A DNA stretch of 64,000 bases, from assembly GCF_024323335.1 (NCBI RefSeq), contig NC_066582.1, positions 180,988,782 to 181,052,781 of the forward strand, in the 5' to 3' direction. The stretch's first letter is position 1; each line of letters opens with the position of its first letter. The stretch is from Lathyrus oleraceus (taxonomy: Eukaryota > Streptophyta > Magnoliopsida > Fabales > Fabaceae). The notes under the pieces were generated by a model that worked only from the letters and a program-made list of their open reading frames with translations, had not been told where the DNA came from and made no database searches. The position numbers and the translations under genes were made by a program. Below, one piece after another: positions 12,331 to 25,038 of the stretch.

Positions 12331-15300
12331 ACATTAGACCACGATACGTTCGATTATTAGTCCTTGTGGGTTCGATAATCTTTAAAACTACGCGATAGGA
12401 TTATGCACTTGCAGTCACGATTCACATAAACTTACTAAGTCGCGACCAAAAGGACAGTTGCATCCTAACCACTATGTTTCATCCAAAAGAGTTTTTGATT
12501 ATGAAATGGTTTGGCGACTTTAATTATTGGTACTTAGAGGGAGACAAGTATCTAACACTTGGATAAGTATGACCAACAATCAGAATACTCGGGAGTTAAG
12601 AGGATAATGGCATCCTAACCGCTTTTTTCTCTCTTAGTGCACCAGTTTGAACTCGTTTTATTGTTAGGTGTTTTTCGGTAGGAAGTCAAACGCCAGGCTG
12701 CAAGTTAGGTACGACCGACAACCTAAGTACTTGAATGTTGTGTACAAGTACGTATACCCAATTTTTTCATTCTAGTTTATTGATAAATTGTTTTGAAAAT
12801 GCATTTGACATTGGATTAAGTGTTTGGAGTTTATTATGAAAATATATGTATGAAAAATGAAGGTAGAGATAGAATGAGATAGGTTGAGAAGAGATGGTAT
12901 GAGAATGGAATAACTGATTATGGTGAGATACTTTACGTTGGATCAAGCACTCGCGTTGTTTTGAAGTGACTTTATTTGGAAAACATTTCACATTGGATCA
13001 AGTATGTTGTTTGTCTTTTTGTCATTTGGTTTTATCTTTTTTAGTTAGCATGCATGGAAAAGAGTTAAAGGAAAGTAAACCTAAGTTATTACACTTTCAT
13101 AGGATGGGAGACATGTGATCCATAATGGGGGGATGATACCAAACAATACAAGGGATAAGAATGTTAACCATACAAGTTACAACCCAAGTACCATTCTTAA
13201 AATAATCAAGTGGCATTTATCCTCAAACAATACAAGGCAAATGATAAGCAAGAGTCATAATGGAAATATAGCTTTGATTGAACGTGAAGTCACATGGTTC
13301 ATGGTAAACACACAAGGAAAATGTAGTCAGTATAAATTAAAAGTAAATGAAAACAATGCATAGACATGATCAATGGCATTTATCAATTCAAATAGAAATG
13401 AATTGAATCATGGATAAATATCATAAATGGACCACATGATCATGGTGAATGAAATGATATACACAACGCATACATCACAAATTGAAATGGAATTTTTATT
13501 TTATAAGATAATCACATCTAATGAACGATTCAAAATGGACATTAAATCTAATGACTAAAAATCAATCTAAACATGGATTATGGATCAAATTAACTAAAGG
13601 CAATCAAAATGAATTAACAAGGCAAATGGAAAATTAGTAATCAAAATCACAATCACATTTTTACCCAAATTAGAACATGACCATGAAAATTAGATCAATC
13701 ATGTAGAAATACTAGAATCAACAATTAGAGTAATCAAGCAAAATAATAAAATGTTCAATTAAATGAATTAAAACTCTTACCAAAATTAACAAACCAATAT
13801 CAAATTTCATGGTGAACAATATATAAATAAAATATGAAATATGGTACAAAAGATATCAAGACAAAAACATGTAAAAAGATCAAGAAAAAAGTATATTAAC
13901 ATTGCACAAAAATGGATGTCAGAACTCCCCAAATAGGGTGCAAATACTTGCACGCATGGGCCAAGAAATGAAAATCCCGATAAAAAATAACATGCAGACT
14001 AGGGGTGCACAAGTAATGGGTGGTGAACTCAGCAACAATGGCCTAAAGGCCAACATACAAAGGCCCACACAAAAATTGGCATGGTAAAGTTGGATGGATA
14101 AAGTCAAATGCTGAGTGGCAGTGAGTCAGCAATGAGAATGGACATTAATGAGTAAACAATTAATGCGCGTGCAAAATAGGGTGAAAAGAAACTAAGTGCA
14201 AAACCAATAATGCATCCAACCCCCTCCTCTCCCATCTCAATTACATTTATGTTTCTCCCTTCGTCGTGTCGAAGGCCATCTCCGGTGGCGGAAGCGCTTC
14301 CAAAACTCAAATCAAGAACAACAATAAGCCTATTTTCACGCACTAAGTCCGAAAACGTTAATGAAGATCCCTAATTCATCATAAATTGTTCGAATCAAAG
14401 AGGAAGAATGAAGAACCCTAGCTTATAAAGTTGAAATTAAATAGAGACAGAGGAGAATCAAGCCACTCCACCTTGGGGATTTAATTTCCCTCGTGGAGAG
14501 CTACATATTGGTAGCCTCAATGTGCAAAAAGATGAAGATAAAAGTGAAGGATTACCAAAATAACGCCGACGTCAGGTAAGATTTTGAAACTCTTCTTTGT
14601 GCTCTTTGTCTCTTCTTCTTCTTCTTCTTCTTCTTCTTCTCTGTTATATATTGTTCTTCTTCTTCTGTGCGTGTGTCGTGGTTCTGAAGTGAGACGATCA
14701 TTGATTCATGAGGATTGAAGTGTGGACAAGATGACTGTTCTTAGTTGCAGTGGTTGAGGTTTTTTGTGAGAGAGAAGTTTCTGAGATTCATGATGAGTGT
14801 GAGGGTGAAGTTTCTGAGAATGAAAAGGTGATGAATTCAGAGAGAAATGAAGGTTATGAATGAGAGTTCGAAAATGTGAAAATTGAGAGTTTCACCACTG
14901 TGATGTGAAGTATGTTCTGTTTATATATGCTTTCTGATTCTATTAGCTCCTTCTAAATTTGTTGGAGTTTGTTATAAGTTTGTTAGGAGCTTGTGAAAAC
15001 AGTTAGAAGGGTTGTTGTGAAGTTTGTTAACGATAGTTAGGAAACATTTGGGAGTTAGTTGGATAGAGTGAGGTTAGTTCTGATATGTTGTTACAATAGG
15101 CTTGATTTGAAATGAAAAAAAAATGAATGATTTACTATGCACCTTGTATGTTAATTTTTATTTGGACTAAGTTGCTTGGTTTGTGATAATAGTTTGAGTG
15201 AGGATTGAAGTTAATTGATTGTTAGTTTTTTAGCAAGTTTTGTGAAGTTAGAAATTTGTCTGTGGGTGGACTAATTTTTTCTTAATGACTTTGTGGCAGA

Positions 15301-15380
15301 AGTATGTAAATGGATTTGCTTGGACCATGGCTTGGAGTGCATGAGCTTTGGATGGTAGGGATGTCATGGAATTGGATATG
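12331..15380. other. Unassigned repeat-like DNA, no gene recognised
   Basis: About 3 kb without any ORF that looks real. The start (12350-12480) contains 'tagtccttgtgggttcgataatc' and 'gtgcacttgcagtc'-like text of the kind found near the 5' end of other Ty3/gypsy elements. The phrase 'gcatcctaacc' recurs at 12451 and 12610. The segment 13080-14100 is AT-rich and low in complexity. The segment 14200-14580 is more GC-rich, and 14640-15380 is G/T-rich with repeated 'gtttctgag' and 'gttagt' phrases. I could not assign the stretch to a family or find its ends. Confidence 0.4.
14611..14641 (+). repeat. (TTC)n microsatellite
   Basis: About ten perfect TTC/CTT units, preceded by looser CT-rich sequence from about 14590 and followed by TATATTGTTCTTCTTCTTC. 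A simple-sequence repeat with no wider meaning visible. Confidence 0.9.
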
Positions 15381-15711
15381 TGTAAGACCCCAATTTTTAC
15401 CCTAAGATCCCTCAAGCCATCTCATCATTTGCATTGACATTGGGATCACACCTTGGTATCCTCCTTACCCCTCATTTATTTGGTTTGTATTGGGAGAGAT
15501 CATTAAGCACATTTTATTGTATCATACTTTGTTTTCCTTTGTTTACTAACCAAAATACCAAAAATATATCAAGTGTAGCTTTGTTTCTTTTGTAGGTAGT
15601 GTATGTGTCCATTTGTGCCTCATCAAGCTCATATCTAGGGTTTGAGACCCTCAATGAAATATATCAATTAAGGAAAGGGTCATAATGGTTCTAAGCATCA
15701 TATATGGGTCC
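15381..15711 (+). repeat. LTR family beta, remnant 1, 5' piece
   Basis: Begins TGTAAGACCCC and follows the beta LTR of element 2 (25039 onward) through 'ctaaccaaaataccaaaaata' and 'tcatatctagggttt'. It is interrupted after GGTCC (15707-15711) by the solo LTR and resumes at 20653. Confidence 0.85.
15707..15711 (+). repeat. Target-site duplication, left copy (GGTCC)
   Basis: GGTCC directly before the solo LTR at 15712. The identical GGTCC follows it at 20648-20652, the 5-bp size expected for Ty3/gypsy integration. Confidence 0.9.
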
Positions 15712-18700
15712 CGTAAGACCCCAATTTTGGCCCTAAGATCCCTCATGGCATCATAGCATTGCATTTGCAAAGCCTCAAGGATCATAAGCATATGGGTTCC
15801 CTTTGCCTTTGGGAGGGATCTCTTGTGAGTTGGTTTGAGATCACCAAGCATGCTTGAATTGTATATTATTGCTTTTCTCATTTTTATTCACTAACCAAAA
15901 GCACAAAAATATGTCACTAACATTTCTTGTTTGTAGCTTGAACAATCACAAGGCCCAAAGCTTCTAGGAGATCATTGGTGCAATGATATGACCAAGAGAA
16001 GATGAAAGCAAGCATGGTAATGGTTCCCAAAGCTCTCATCTACCAAATATGGCTCCCTAATATCTCAATTCATCATTTTGATCAAAGCAAGTCAAAGGGT
16101 TTGAGGTTTGTGTTCCAAGGAAACCCTAATTCATCTGTGTACCAAGTGTGCCTTACTCATGAAGCAACCTCAGCCCATGGTCAAATAAAATCAAGGGAAG
16201 TTCTTTAATTCGTCATTTCATGCATATTTGAACTTATTTGAGTGCCCTCAATCATCAATTCATCAAGATATGAGTTGTGGACTTGGAAAGTTGATCAGTC
16301 AATTCATCTGACTATTTTGAAATGCACTGAGACCTAACTTTTTATGTGTTGGTCAAATGGAGATAATCCCAAAAGAAAACATGTTCTTAAGGAAAATATA
16401 AACAACTTTCATGTTCATAAAAAATTGTTTTGAATCTTGGAAGGTCATCTCCCATTCCAAGACATTATAGGTCATTTTGACTGAAACCCTAATCTTGGGT
16501 CAACTTCCCAAGAACATAACTCATTCATTTTTTATGATTTTGAGGTGGGATCAAATGCATTGGAAATATTATTGAGTCTAATTCAAATGTTATGTTGAGC
16601 AAAATTTCATAATCTCAAAGAAAATACATGTGATAATGCAAAATATTATAGGTCACTTTGGACCAAATGCATTGAAAGGCAAAAAAGTCCAACTTCAAGT
16701 GCCCATAACTTCTTCATCCAAAATCCAAATGATGAAAAGCTTAAGCCCATCTTGATTGTCTTGAAAAGATATTCAACTTTGATGTTGGAGGGTTTTCCAT
16801 TTGAGTCTTTCATCATCAAAATATAAGGGCTTGAAGTTGGTTCATTTTGGCTAAATTCTCAAAGGCATGTTTTGCACTATGAACTTCATGGCATGTTTTC
16901 ATAAATTTCCACACTTCAAATGAGTTTTTGTCCAACATAACATTTATTCCTTATGTTAAGACCTTTCCAACCATTACCCACATGCTTATGTTTGGATTCT
17001 CTAATTGACATTTTCGAAGAGATGAAGTTTTAGGCACAATTATGCAATTCATGATGAAACTTCATGCACAAGACATTGCCTTGCAAATCACACGTCCAAA
17101 CCTCCTCCACACAAGCTCAGTATCCATTTGTACCAGGTTTTGGGCCTCACATGCGCTTGTACAGGCCCATGCATGGAGGACCCAATTCTCATGCACACGA
17201 ATTCTTCATGACTTTGCATCAACTCCATCTATAAATAGAAGGCATTGCTCACTTCAAAACTCAACCTAAGGGCGCCTGAAATGCTGCAAGAGTGAATTCC
17301 CGACCATACCAAAGGAACTAAGTTCATATTTCTTCAAAAATTTCAGATCTGAAATTCAATTGAATTTGGTTGAATCTTCAGATCTAAAGTTCCTAAACCT
17401 TCATCATCTACTACATTGAGGTTCTATTTTGCAAAAGGAACCAAGGAAAGGGACTCAAAGCTGCACAATTCAAAGGTGTGCATCAACTGGTTTTTTCTTC
17501 GAAACTCCTTATTCTTTGATCTGTTGGCCTTGATATTGTGTTGTCTGAAGTCCTCTCTATAGAGGCATCATTGCTATATGCTCAATTTTTGAAATCAAGC
17601 AAGTTCAGGATGAACACCATCAAGCTTCCATCTCTGATTCCTCTCTCAATAGGAATCTAGAGTGAAAGTAAGTGGTATAGGAGTGATGTACATCACTTCC
17701 TCTTTCGAATGGTGCCTGGATCGCGTATTTTAGTTAACATTTGAATCCCTGCAATTTTTGATCTCCACCGGAGCTAGCAGAAGAAGACGCTGGCTCTGGC
17801 CACCGTCTCTTTACCAGATCAAATCTGGACCATTGGATGCGTTTCCCAGATCTAATCATAGCCTTTCATTCTTATGACTTTCAATAATGCATTGTGTTTC
17901 TCCTTTGACTCTGGATCACCATGAGCGTGCGCATGAGGGTCTTAGGATGTGCCACCTCATTTAATGAAATCTCATCCAACGCGCCAGGCTTTGTCTGATT
18001 TTCTTAATTTCCATTTTATTTTCTTTAATTCCATTTTATTACAAAAATTCATAACTCTTTCATTTTAATTCCAAAAAATATGGGACCAATTGCAGTATTT
18101 CTCTTTTTAATTCTAGCTTCTAAAAATGATTTTTAATATTTTTTATTTCATCATTTGATATTTTTTGTGAATTTTCTCTTTTCTGGTTATTTCTAATTCG
18201 TTTTAAATAGTTTTTGATATTCAAAAAATACAAAAATATTTTCCCAACCTCTTTGAATGATGATGGATCTATGAAAAATATTCTCATCAATTTTTTAATT
18301 GATTTGAGATTTATTTGAGATTTTAGTTCAATTAGGTTTTTTTTATTCATTTTTAATTGATTAAAAATAGTTTCTGACTTTTAAAAATGCTGAAATTTTT
18401 TGTCAAAATTTGTTTGACCTTGTTGAACTTAGGATAAATCAATTGGACTTTTCAAGGTTGATTTGAAGTGATTTTGAAGTTTGAACCTTCTTTAATATTT
18501 TAATTCAAGTTTATTTTCAAATATTAAAAATGCCAAAAATATTTTGTTCATTTCTTGACTTCTAATCTTCATCTCACTTCTGTTTTTGATTGTTTGACCA
18601 TGATCCCTAATTTCATTGGTACTTCTAATCTTCATCTCACTTCTAATCTCCATTTCATTTAATGCACTTATTTCTTTTCATTTTCATTATCCATTATTCA

Positions 18701-20647
18701 TCTCCTTCTTCTTCTTCTTTTCTTTCTGATCAATGAGTTAAAGGTTGATAAGTTAGCATTGATTAGAGAGGCTTAATATTCCTTGATTCCAATCTAATTC
18801 ATCTTGATCAAGTGATCAAGTGAATGGCTTTGCATTAAGGATAGATTTCTTCCTAAATCATGCAAAGGACTTAAACCAATACAAGATCATTTCCCATTTT
18901 TCTTTTGGCATGGCAAGTTGTTGGAACTTGGTTCACTAATCAAGAGTTCTAACTTTTGTTGTTGCCTACATTATTATTGACCGACCTCAGATAGTTGCGA
19001 CTTCTACATAAGTCCAATTACGATTACTTAACATAGCGCTAAATTTGCCTTATGGCACACTAACTCCTAACATTAACCATTAACCATTAACATTTACTTT
19101 TTGCACTTTACTCTTATACAATTTACTATTCATGTACATATTTTTCATTTGCTTTTTTTCCTTTGCTCATTGGAGCACGTGTTTATGTTAATGCAATTTG
19201 CCTTTTGCTCACTTGAGCACATAATTGTGTATATATCATTGTGCTTGTGTTTTTTTTTTATTGTTGTGGACCAAATACAAAGAAATGGACAAATGGACTT
19301 AGACTTTAGGACTTTCCCTATGCAAATTTGGAGTCAAAGAGCAACTAGGCATTGGGCCTTTAGAGTGCTATAAAAGTCAAAGAGCAACTAGGCCTTAGGC
19401 CTTTAGAATGCTATAAATGTTGAAGAGGACTTTGAAAGGACCAACTTCTAAACTCTTCTTGTCCATTCTTTGTTTGTTTGCTAGAACCTTTTAATGTGTG
19501 TGTTCTTGTGCTAGGAACTCCAACTTGATCCAAATTGAGGAACCATTGCCATGAGCTTCTAAGGGAGAGATCCAAGATACCTGGAAGAGTTTTCCAAGAG
19601 TTCATTTGATTGTTGATTGCTTGAGTTTATGCTTATGTGATTGCTTATTCCAAAGGATGGGAGCTACTTGGATCATCAATATGATCTCAAGAGAGGAACT
19701 CCGTTTGTGGTTTTGTTCTCTTATCTCTCACCTCTTGTATGTTTAGGACCTTAGCCATTCTTCTTCATCTCTCCACTCTAACCCAAGCCAAAACTTTTGT
19801 GCAAACATTTAACACTTGTTTTCAACATTAGAAACCTAAGCCTTATTCTTTTGATTTTCAAACTTTCTTTTCATAATACTTATTTTGAATTGAATCTTTA
19901 ATCCACTTTAACCATATTTTGTAAATACTTCTCATTGATAAATATAACCCATTCAAAGGTCTTATGTGATTTCAATGGCCACTTACTTAATCAAAACTTT
20001 TCCATAACCTTTAGCTATTAGGTTTGAATTATCCTTGAGGTTGATGTAATACTCACCTACATCCTTAGTGATGGACAATGAGTCTTCCATGCTTATTATA
20101 GGGTTACCCCCTCACTAGCATGTTGAAGTTATCCTCACATGGTGGATTTATGGTTTTAGGTTGAGTTTTCTCCCTTGGATAACAAAAGACCTTAAGGCTT
20201 TTGGACCAATCAATTCATCAACTCATTTTTGAGATTTTTACCCCGAACTAAGAGGTTTTGATCCAATCTTTTTTAAGATGGTACGTAGGCAATGGGTTCA
20301 TCCATCCAAACACAAAATGTAAATAACTTGTATATTCTCTTCTCATCTCTTCAATCATGTTTGCACAAACAAAATTTTCACCAAATACCAACCTTACAAC
20401 CAATGTGAAAAGGGCTCCCTAGGAGTACCTAGGATGTTTTGGGTGCTTAAAACCTTCCCATTGCATAACCAACCCCCTTACCCAGATCTCTGACATTTTT
20501 ACTAGTTTTTGATTCGATAAAACTTTTAGGTTTTTGTTCGCTTTCTAACCATTCCTTTGGATAAATAGAAGTGCGGTGGCGACTCGACTTGTATGGATTA
20601 CCTTGGATTTAGTCAATATCTGTAATGGTAATGAATACCCCGCTATA
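15712..20647 (+). mobile_element. Solo LTR (LTR family gamma)
   Basis: 4936 bp of the same family as the 3' LTR of element 3 (38774-43551, opposite strand); for example the start 'gtaagacccca...ccctcatggcatcatagcattg' and the end 'agtgcggtggcgactcga...taccccgctata' have clear counterparts there. The terminal TG and CA have decayed to CG and TA. It is bounded by a perfect GGTCC duplication and carries no internal region, so it is a solo LTR left by LTR-LTR recombination. It contains no supported genes. An AT-rich tract at 18000-18720 and the PBS-like TGGCGACTC (20577-20585) are family features. Confidence 0.9.
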
Positions 20648-20652
20648 GGTCC
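20648..20652 (+). repeat. Target-site duplication, right copy (GGTCC)
   Basis: Second GGTCC bounding the solo LTR. Read across the solo LTR, the beta sequence continues exactly: 'atatgggtcc' then 'ccgtgttcttta', parallel to 'gaatccccgtggtcttta' in beta remnant 2 at 23932. Confidence 0.9.
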
Positions 20653-22320
20653 CCGTGTTCTTTATTTGTCAATTTGATCAAGAATTCATCAAGAGTTTGA
20701 AGCTTGTTTGGTTTGGAAGCCCTAATTCATCTGGGTATCTTGTATGAGTTCCTCAACAAGTCTCTTCATCAATTGGTCAAAGATATTATGGGATACTTCA
20801 TTATATATAACTAAAGCATATATTATTCTCCATCATCCTCAAAGAGCAAAATAACTTCAAGTTTGCATGTTTGTTCAAAGAGGTTGACTAGAGAAAGTCA
20901 ATTGGTCAAATATGGGGTTTCCTATACCCTATATCCTACAATTTTTGTCATATGAAAATGATTCCAAGAGAAATGTTACTATTTATGACATTATAAATAA
21001 CTTTCATGTTTGCATCAAGAGCTAATTTTGCTTGGAAAGTCATTTTTTATGGTGAAAGATTATAGGTCATTTTGTTTGTGCCCTAGATAGAAGGTCAACT
21101 TCCAAGAATCATAAATTTCTCATTTTTTATGATATGAAGGCCATCCAAGTTTCATGATTAATTTCAATATGTCTTATCCAACTTTTTTCTTTGATAAATG
21201 TCAAAATCTACTTGCAAAGGCATGTACCAAGAGGAAACATTATAGGTCATTTTGGGTCATCATCATTGAACAAGCAATTTTCCTCAACTTCTAAAATCCA
21301 TAACTCCCTTGTGCAAGATTCAAATGGTGTTAGATATATGACCAAATTGAAGAGGAATAAAAGAGATACAACTTTTAAGAAGGAGCCATTTTCATTTGAA
21401 GCTCATAACAAAAGTTATTCCAGGTGGAAAAAGTGATCATTTGACTTTTATCATGATCCAGACTCCAAATGGAAAGAGTTTCAACATCAAATTTACTCCC
21501 CTTCATGTTACCTTTCTAAAGAGTCTGAGATCATGGCATTTGGACAATTTTTGAAGGACTTATGCATGGGTGTAATGCATGGCCCCATTTGGTAAGTTTC
21601 ATGACCAATTTTCATTTCACTAATGCATAGTTCCATGTTATCATTTCAGGTAGACTTGCATTTGATTTTGGACCAATTCACATCATTATTTGGGCCTAGA
21701 ACACACCCATGCAAGCATGCACAATTGCATTGTTGTTTTTGTCAAAATTTCAAAAGGTGTGGAAAGCAATGTGTATGCTATATATACATGATCCCCAAGC
21801 TTTGCACTGCTTCTTCCCTAACCTCCATTAAAGGATAAAATTGAGGATTTCTCTTGAAATCGAGTCTCAATTATCATTCTATTTTGGAATTAAAACTCCA
21901 AGAATACAAGCCTTTTAATCATCCATTTCAGTATCTGCAAGTTGGTGGAAGCAAGCCCAAGAAAATTGAGATCAAGATCGAGCTTACTCACTGCAAACAG
22001 AAGGTGAATTTTGTGAATCTTTTCTTCTTCAATTATCCCTCAATGCTCCATAATTTCACTTGATTTTTGGTTGGATGAAGTCCTCCCAATGTAGACAACA
22101 ATATTGAGTTGCTTTGAGGTCAAATCGAAGCAACTCAATTCATACTTCTCAATTTTCAATTCCACGTATCTTTCAATATAGTGAGAATTGGAGAGTTTTG
22201 AGGGAAAATTTAGATTCCTGACAATTTTCTCTTCAAAATAGTTTATTCACTTTTTATTTTCATGGAAGTTGATGGTGGACCAGTCCGGTGAGGTCCTCCG
22301 GAGAAGATGATTCATCACTG
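20653..22320 (+). repeat. LTR family beta, remnant 1, 3' piece
   Basis: Continues the beta LTR, parallel to about 25373-27070 of element 2: 'gtttggaagccctaattcatctgggtatctt', two 'attataggtcattttg' units (21060, 21239), and 'gaccagtccgg...ggagaagatgat' (22280-22310). Similarity is lost near 22320, so the last 2.4 kb of this LTR are missing. Confidence 0.8.
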
Positions 22321-23749
22321 TTTAGGTGAAGTATTCAACTTGTTTCTCCAATGACAAGCATCATCCCTTAAACACACAAAAAAAGAGCTATACATATGGT
22401 GAGTAACTAACAATTTTTAAATGAATAAAAACTGGCATAAATGTGACAAATACAAGCTCAATTGAAAAAATAGGTATAGTTAAGTCGAAAGTTAACACTA
22501 GGAATCAAATCCTAGAAACGCATAGCAATTATTATGGCTCAATCAATAGATAAGAAAATATATACATTAAATTTTTTCTTTATTAAATTTCTTGATGAAT
22601 TCAAGATTCCACATGAGACTGATGCATAGTTAATGCTCGATGTTATTTGATATCTCTCGGTTGTTGAGAGACCTATGTATGGAGGTGGCATTGGTGAACC
22701 TAATTTAATAGCTCCAAAAAATAATCTTAGAAAATGTTTTTCTTGTAATTCAAGAAACCATAATGATTAAAAGTAAATTTCAAGAAGTATCATAATAATA
22801 AAAAGTATGGGATACGAAATACCAATAAGATCTTCAAAGGTTTTGCCATTGCTAAACCTTCCAATAGAGCAATTATTGAAAACTATGCCATAAGGGAAAC
22901 TATTAGCTTTAGCAACTGTATTCAAACTCAAATTGTTGTTATTTCTAGTATCTACAGTTGAATCACCAAAAACATACAAAGCTGGAACAAGACCCTTTGT
23001 AGAATAACAATTTTCCAAATATCCCATTTTTTATATCATCAATCTTAAAGATTTTTCTCATTTTTTAATAAATTTATTGATGAAAAATTTGTTGTTCCGT
23101 ATTTTTTGTTAAAATGAAATAATATCTGTATCATATTTTTTTATTGTATCACTTGAAATCATTTGTTTTATGTTCTTTTATACTTATTAGTGGCCTGTTT
23201 GTTCAATATATTTTCAATGTCTCGATAAAAACTATTTTTCTAAAACTTTTTATATAATTATCATCAGTAAATACATGTATCTTATTTTTCAATATATTTT
23301 CAATTCATTTTTAAATTTATAAAATACATTTGCGCATGAATCGTGAATGATTTTTATAAAATAATTATAATTCATATATTATAGCTATTATATTTTTTTC
23401 TTAGAAAAATATCAAATAATTATTAAATCTAACTAATTGATTTGAGACAAATTATTTATATGAGAACTATCAATTTACATTATTTTTTAAAATACATTGA
23501 TCTTGTTCATAAGGAATGGTTTAAGTAGGTGTGAAGTTGGTGAGATGCATGCAAGTCTAGGAAGTGGCATTAATCGTGGTTCGTGGCCTTGATAAGGGTG
23601 ATATCGGTAAACACTTTGACGTCCAAATAAGTTTCTATCAAATATGATAAATATTCTATGTATAAGATATATGTATATTGATTTGATATTTTACTTCTCC
23701 TTTTTATAGAAGTTTATTAGGTTTTAGGGGGCCTAGAATATTCCAATGT
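22321..23749. other. Non-LTR island between two beta LTR remnants
   Basis: About 1.4 kb unlike the LTRs on both sides. It carries the GDSL exon fragments on the minus strand (22600-23027). The segment 23040-23500 is very AT-rich, with direct echoes such as 'ttcaatatattttcaatt/tgt' at 23203 and 23289. I saw no terminal inverted repeats and no transposase. It may be an ancestral host segment broken by transposons or a captured gene piece. Confidence 0.5.
22600..23027 (-). pseudogene. GDSL esterase/lipase gene fragment (two exons)
   Basis: On the minus strand, 23027-22823 encodes an exon with VPALYVFGDSTVD (block I, with the nucleophile Ser in GDS), NNNN, then NTVAKANSFPYGI and GRFSNGKTFEDLI, typical of plant secreted GDSL lipases. 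A donor GT (22822-22821) follows. After a 111-nt intron with AG at 22713-22712, the frame resumes in phase at 22711 with LGSPMPPPYIGLSTTERYQI and INYASVSCGILNSS, the next conserved region of the family. The N-terminal signal peptide is missing or unrecognisable, and blocks III and V (catalytic Asp/His) are absent; after about 22600 the similarity ends. The usual D-A-G after the Ser block is T-R here. It is a relic, probably unexpressed. Confidence 0.85.
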
Positions 23750-25038
23750 AAGATCATTGTATAGTTTACTAACCAAAATACCAAAAATATGTCATTGTAT
23801 AGTTTAACTGATTTTGTAGGTAGTATGATTTCCCACCTATGCTCTATCAAGCTCATATATAGGGTTCAAGACCCTCAATGCAAGGAGTTCAATCAAGAAT
23901 TGGTTTAATATTACTCGAAGCATCTTATATGAATCCCCGTGGTCTTTACATGTTATTTTGATCAAGATTTCATTGAGAGTTTGAAGTTGGTTTGCCTTGG
24001 AAACCCTAATTCATCTAGGTATCTTATGTAACTTCTTCAACAAGTTTCTTCAACAATTGATCAAATATTTCAAGAGATACTTCAAATTTCCTCATCGCAT
24101 GCATATATGATCCTCCATAAGTCCCAAAAGTCAATAATATCAAGCTAGCAAGTTGGTTCATGGTGGTTGACCAGAGGAATTCATCTGATCAAAACTGGTG
24201 TTCCCTAGACCCTATCTCCTACAATTTTTGTTATATGAAAATGATTCAAAGAGAAAATTTTACTCTAAATGACATTCCAAATTGCTTTCACGTTTAGGTA
24301 TAAAGCTAGTTTTTCTTGGAAAGTCATTTTTTATGATGAAAGATTATAGGTCATTTTGTCTAAACCCTAATTTGAAGGTCAACTTCCCAAGTCCATAACT
24401 TGCTCATTTTTTATGAGATGAAAGATTTCCAAGTTGCACAATCAAATTCAAGATGTCTACTTCAACTTGGATGTTTGGAGGATTAACAAATTCAACTTTT
24501 ATGTGCATTTGATATGAGGATACATTATAGGTCATTTTGGACCAATGCCATTGAACAAGTGATTTTCCTCAACTTCAAAAATGCATAACTCCTTCATGAT
24601 AAATCCAAATGAGGTCACACTTATGACCACTATGAAGGCATTTGAGAGAGCTACAACTTTGATGAAGTAACTTTTCTCATTTGAAACTCATATAAAAAGT
24701 TAGCCAAGGTGGAATAAGTGAACATATGGCTTGACATTTAGAAATGTTTTTGACATATTTGATTTTTCCAACTTCCACCTCAAACTTCATCATGATCCAA
24801 GCTTCAAATGAAAAAGTGTTCAACATGAAAGTTTTTCCTCTTCATCTAAACTTTCTAGAAAGTCCAATTGCATCCCATTTGGACAAGGTATGAGGGACTT
24901 GCGCATGGCTTGAACTTGGATGACCATTTGGCATAACTGAACTTGCATTCCTCATACACAATTGCATGGCTTACCAATGTGACTTCAGCAATGTTAGTAC
25001 TCATTTTTGGACCTGAAGATATTATTACATGGGCCTAT
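23750..25038 (+). repeat. LTR family beta, remnant 2
   Basis: Starts inside the LTR (near beta position 165, 'ctaaccaaaataccaaaaatatgtc') and follows it to about position 1360 ('gacctgaagat...catgggcctat'). It is cut at the right by the insertion of element 2. It overlaps beta remnant 1 in LTR position, so it is a separate copy. It contains two 'attataggtcattttg' units (24344, 24526). Confidence 0.8.
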
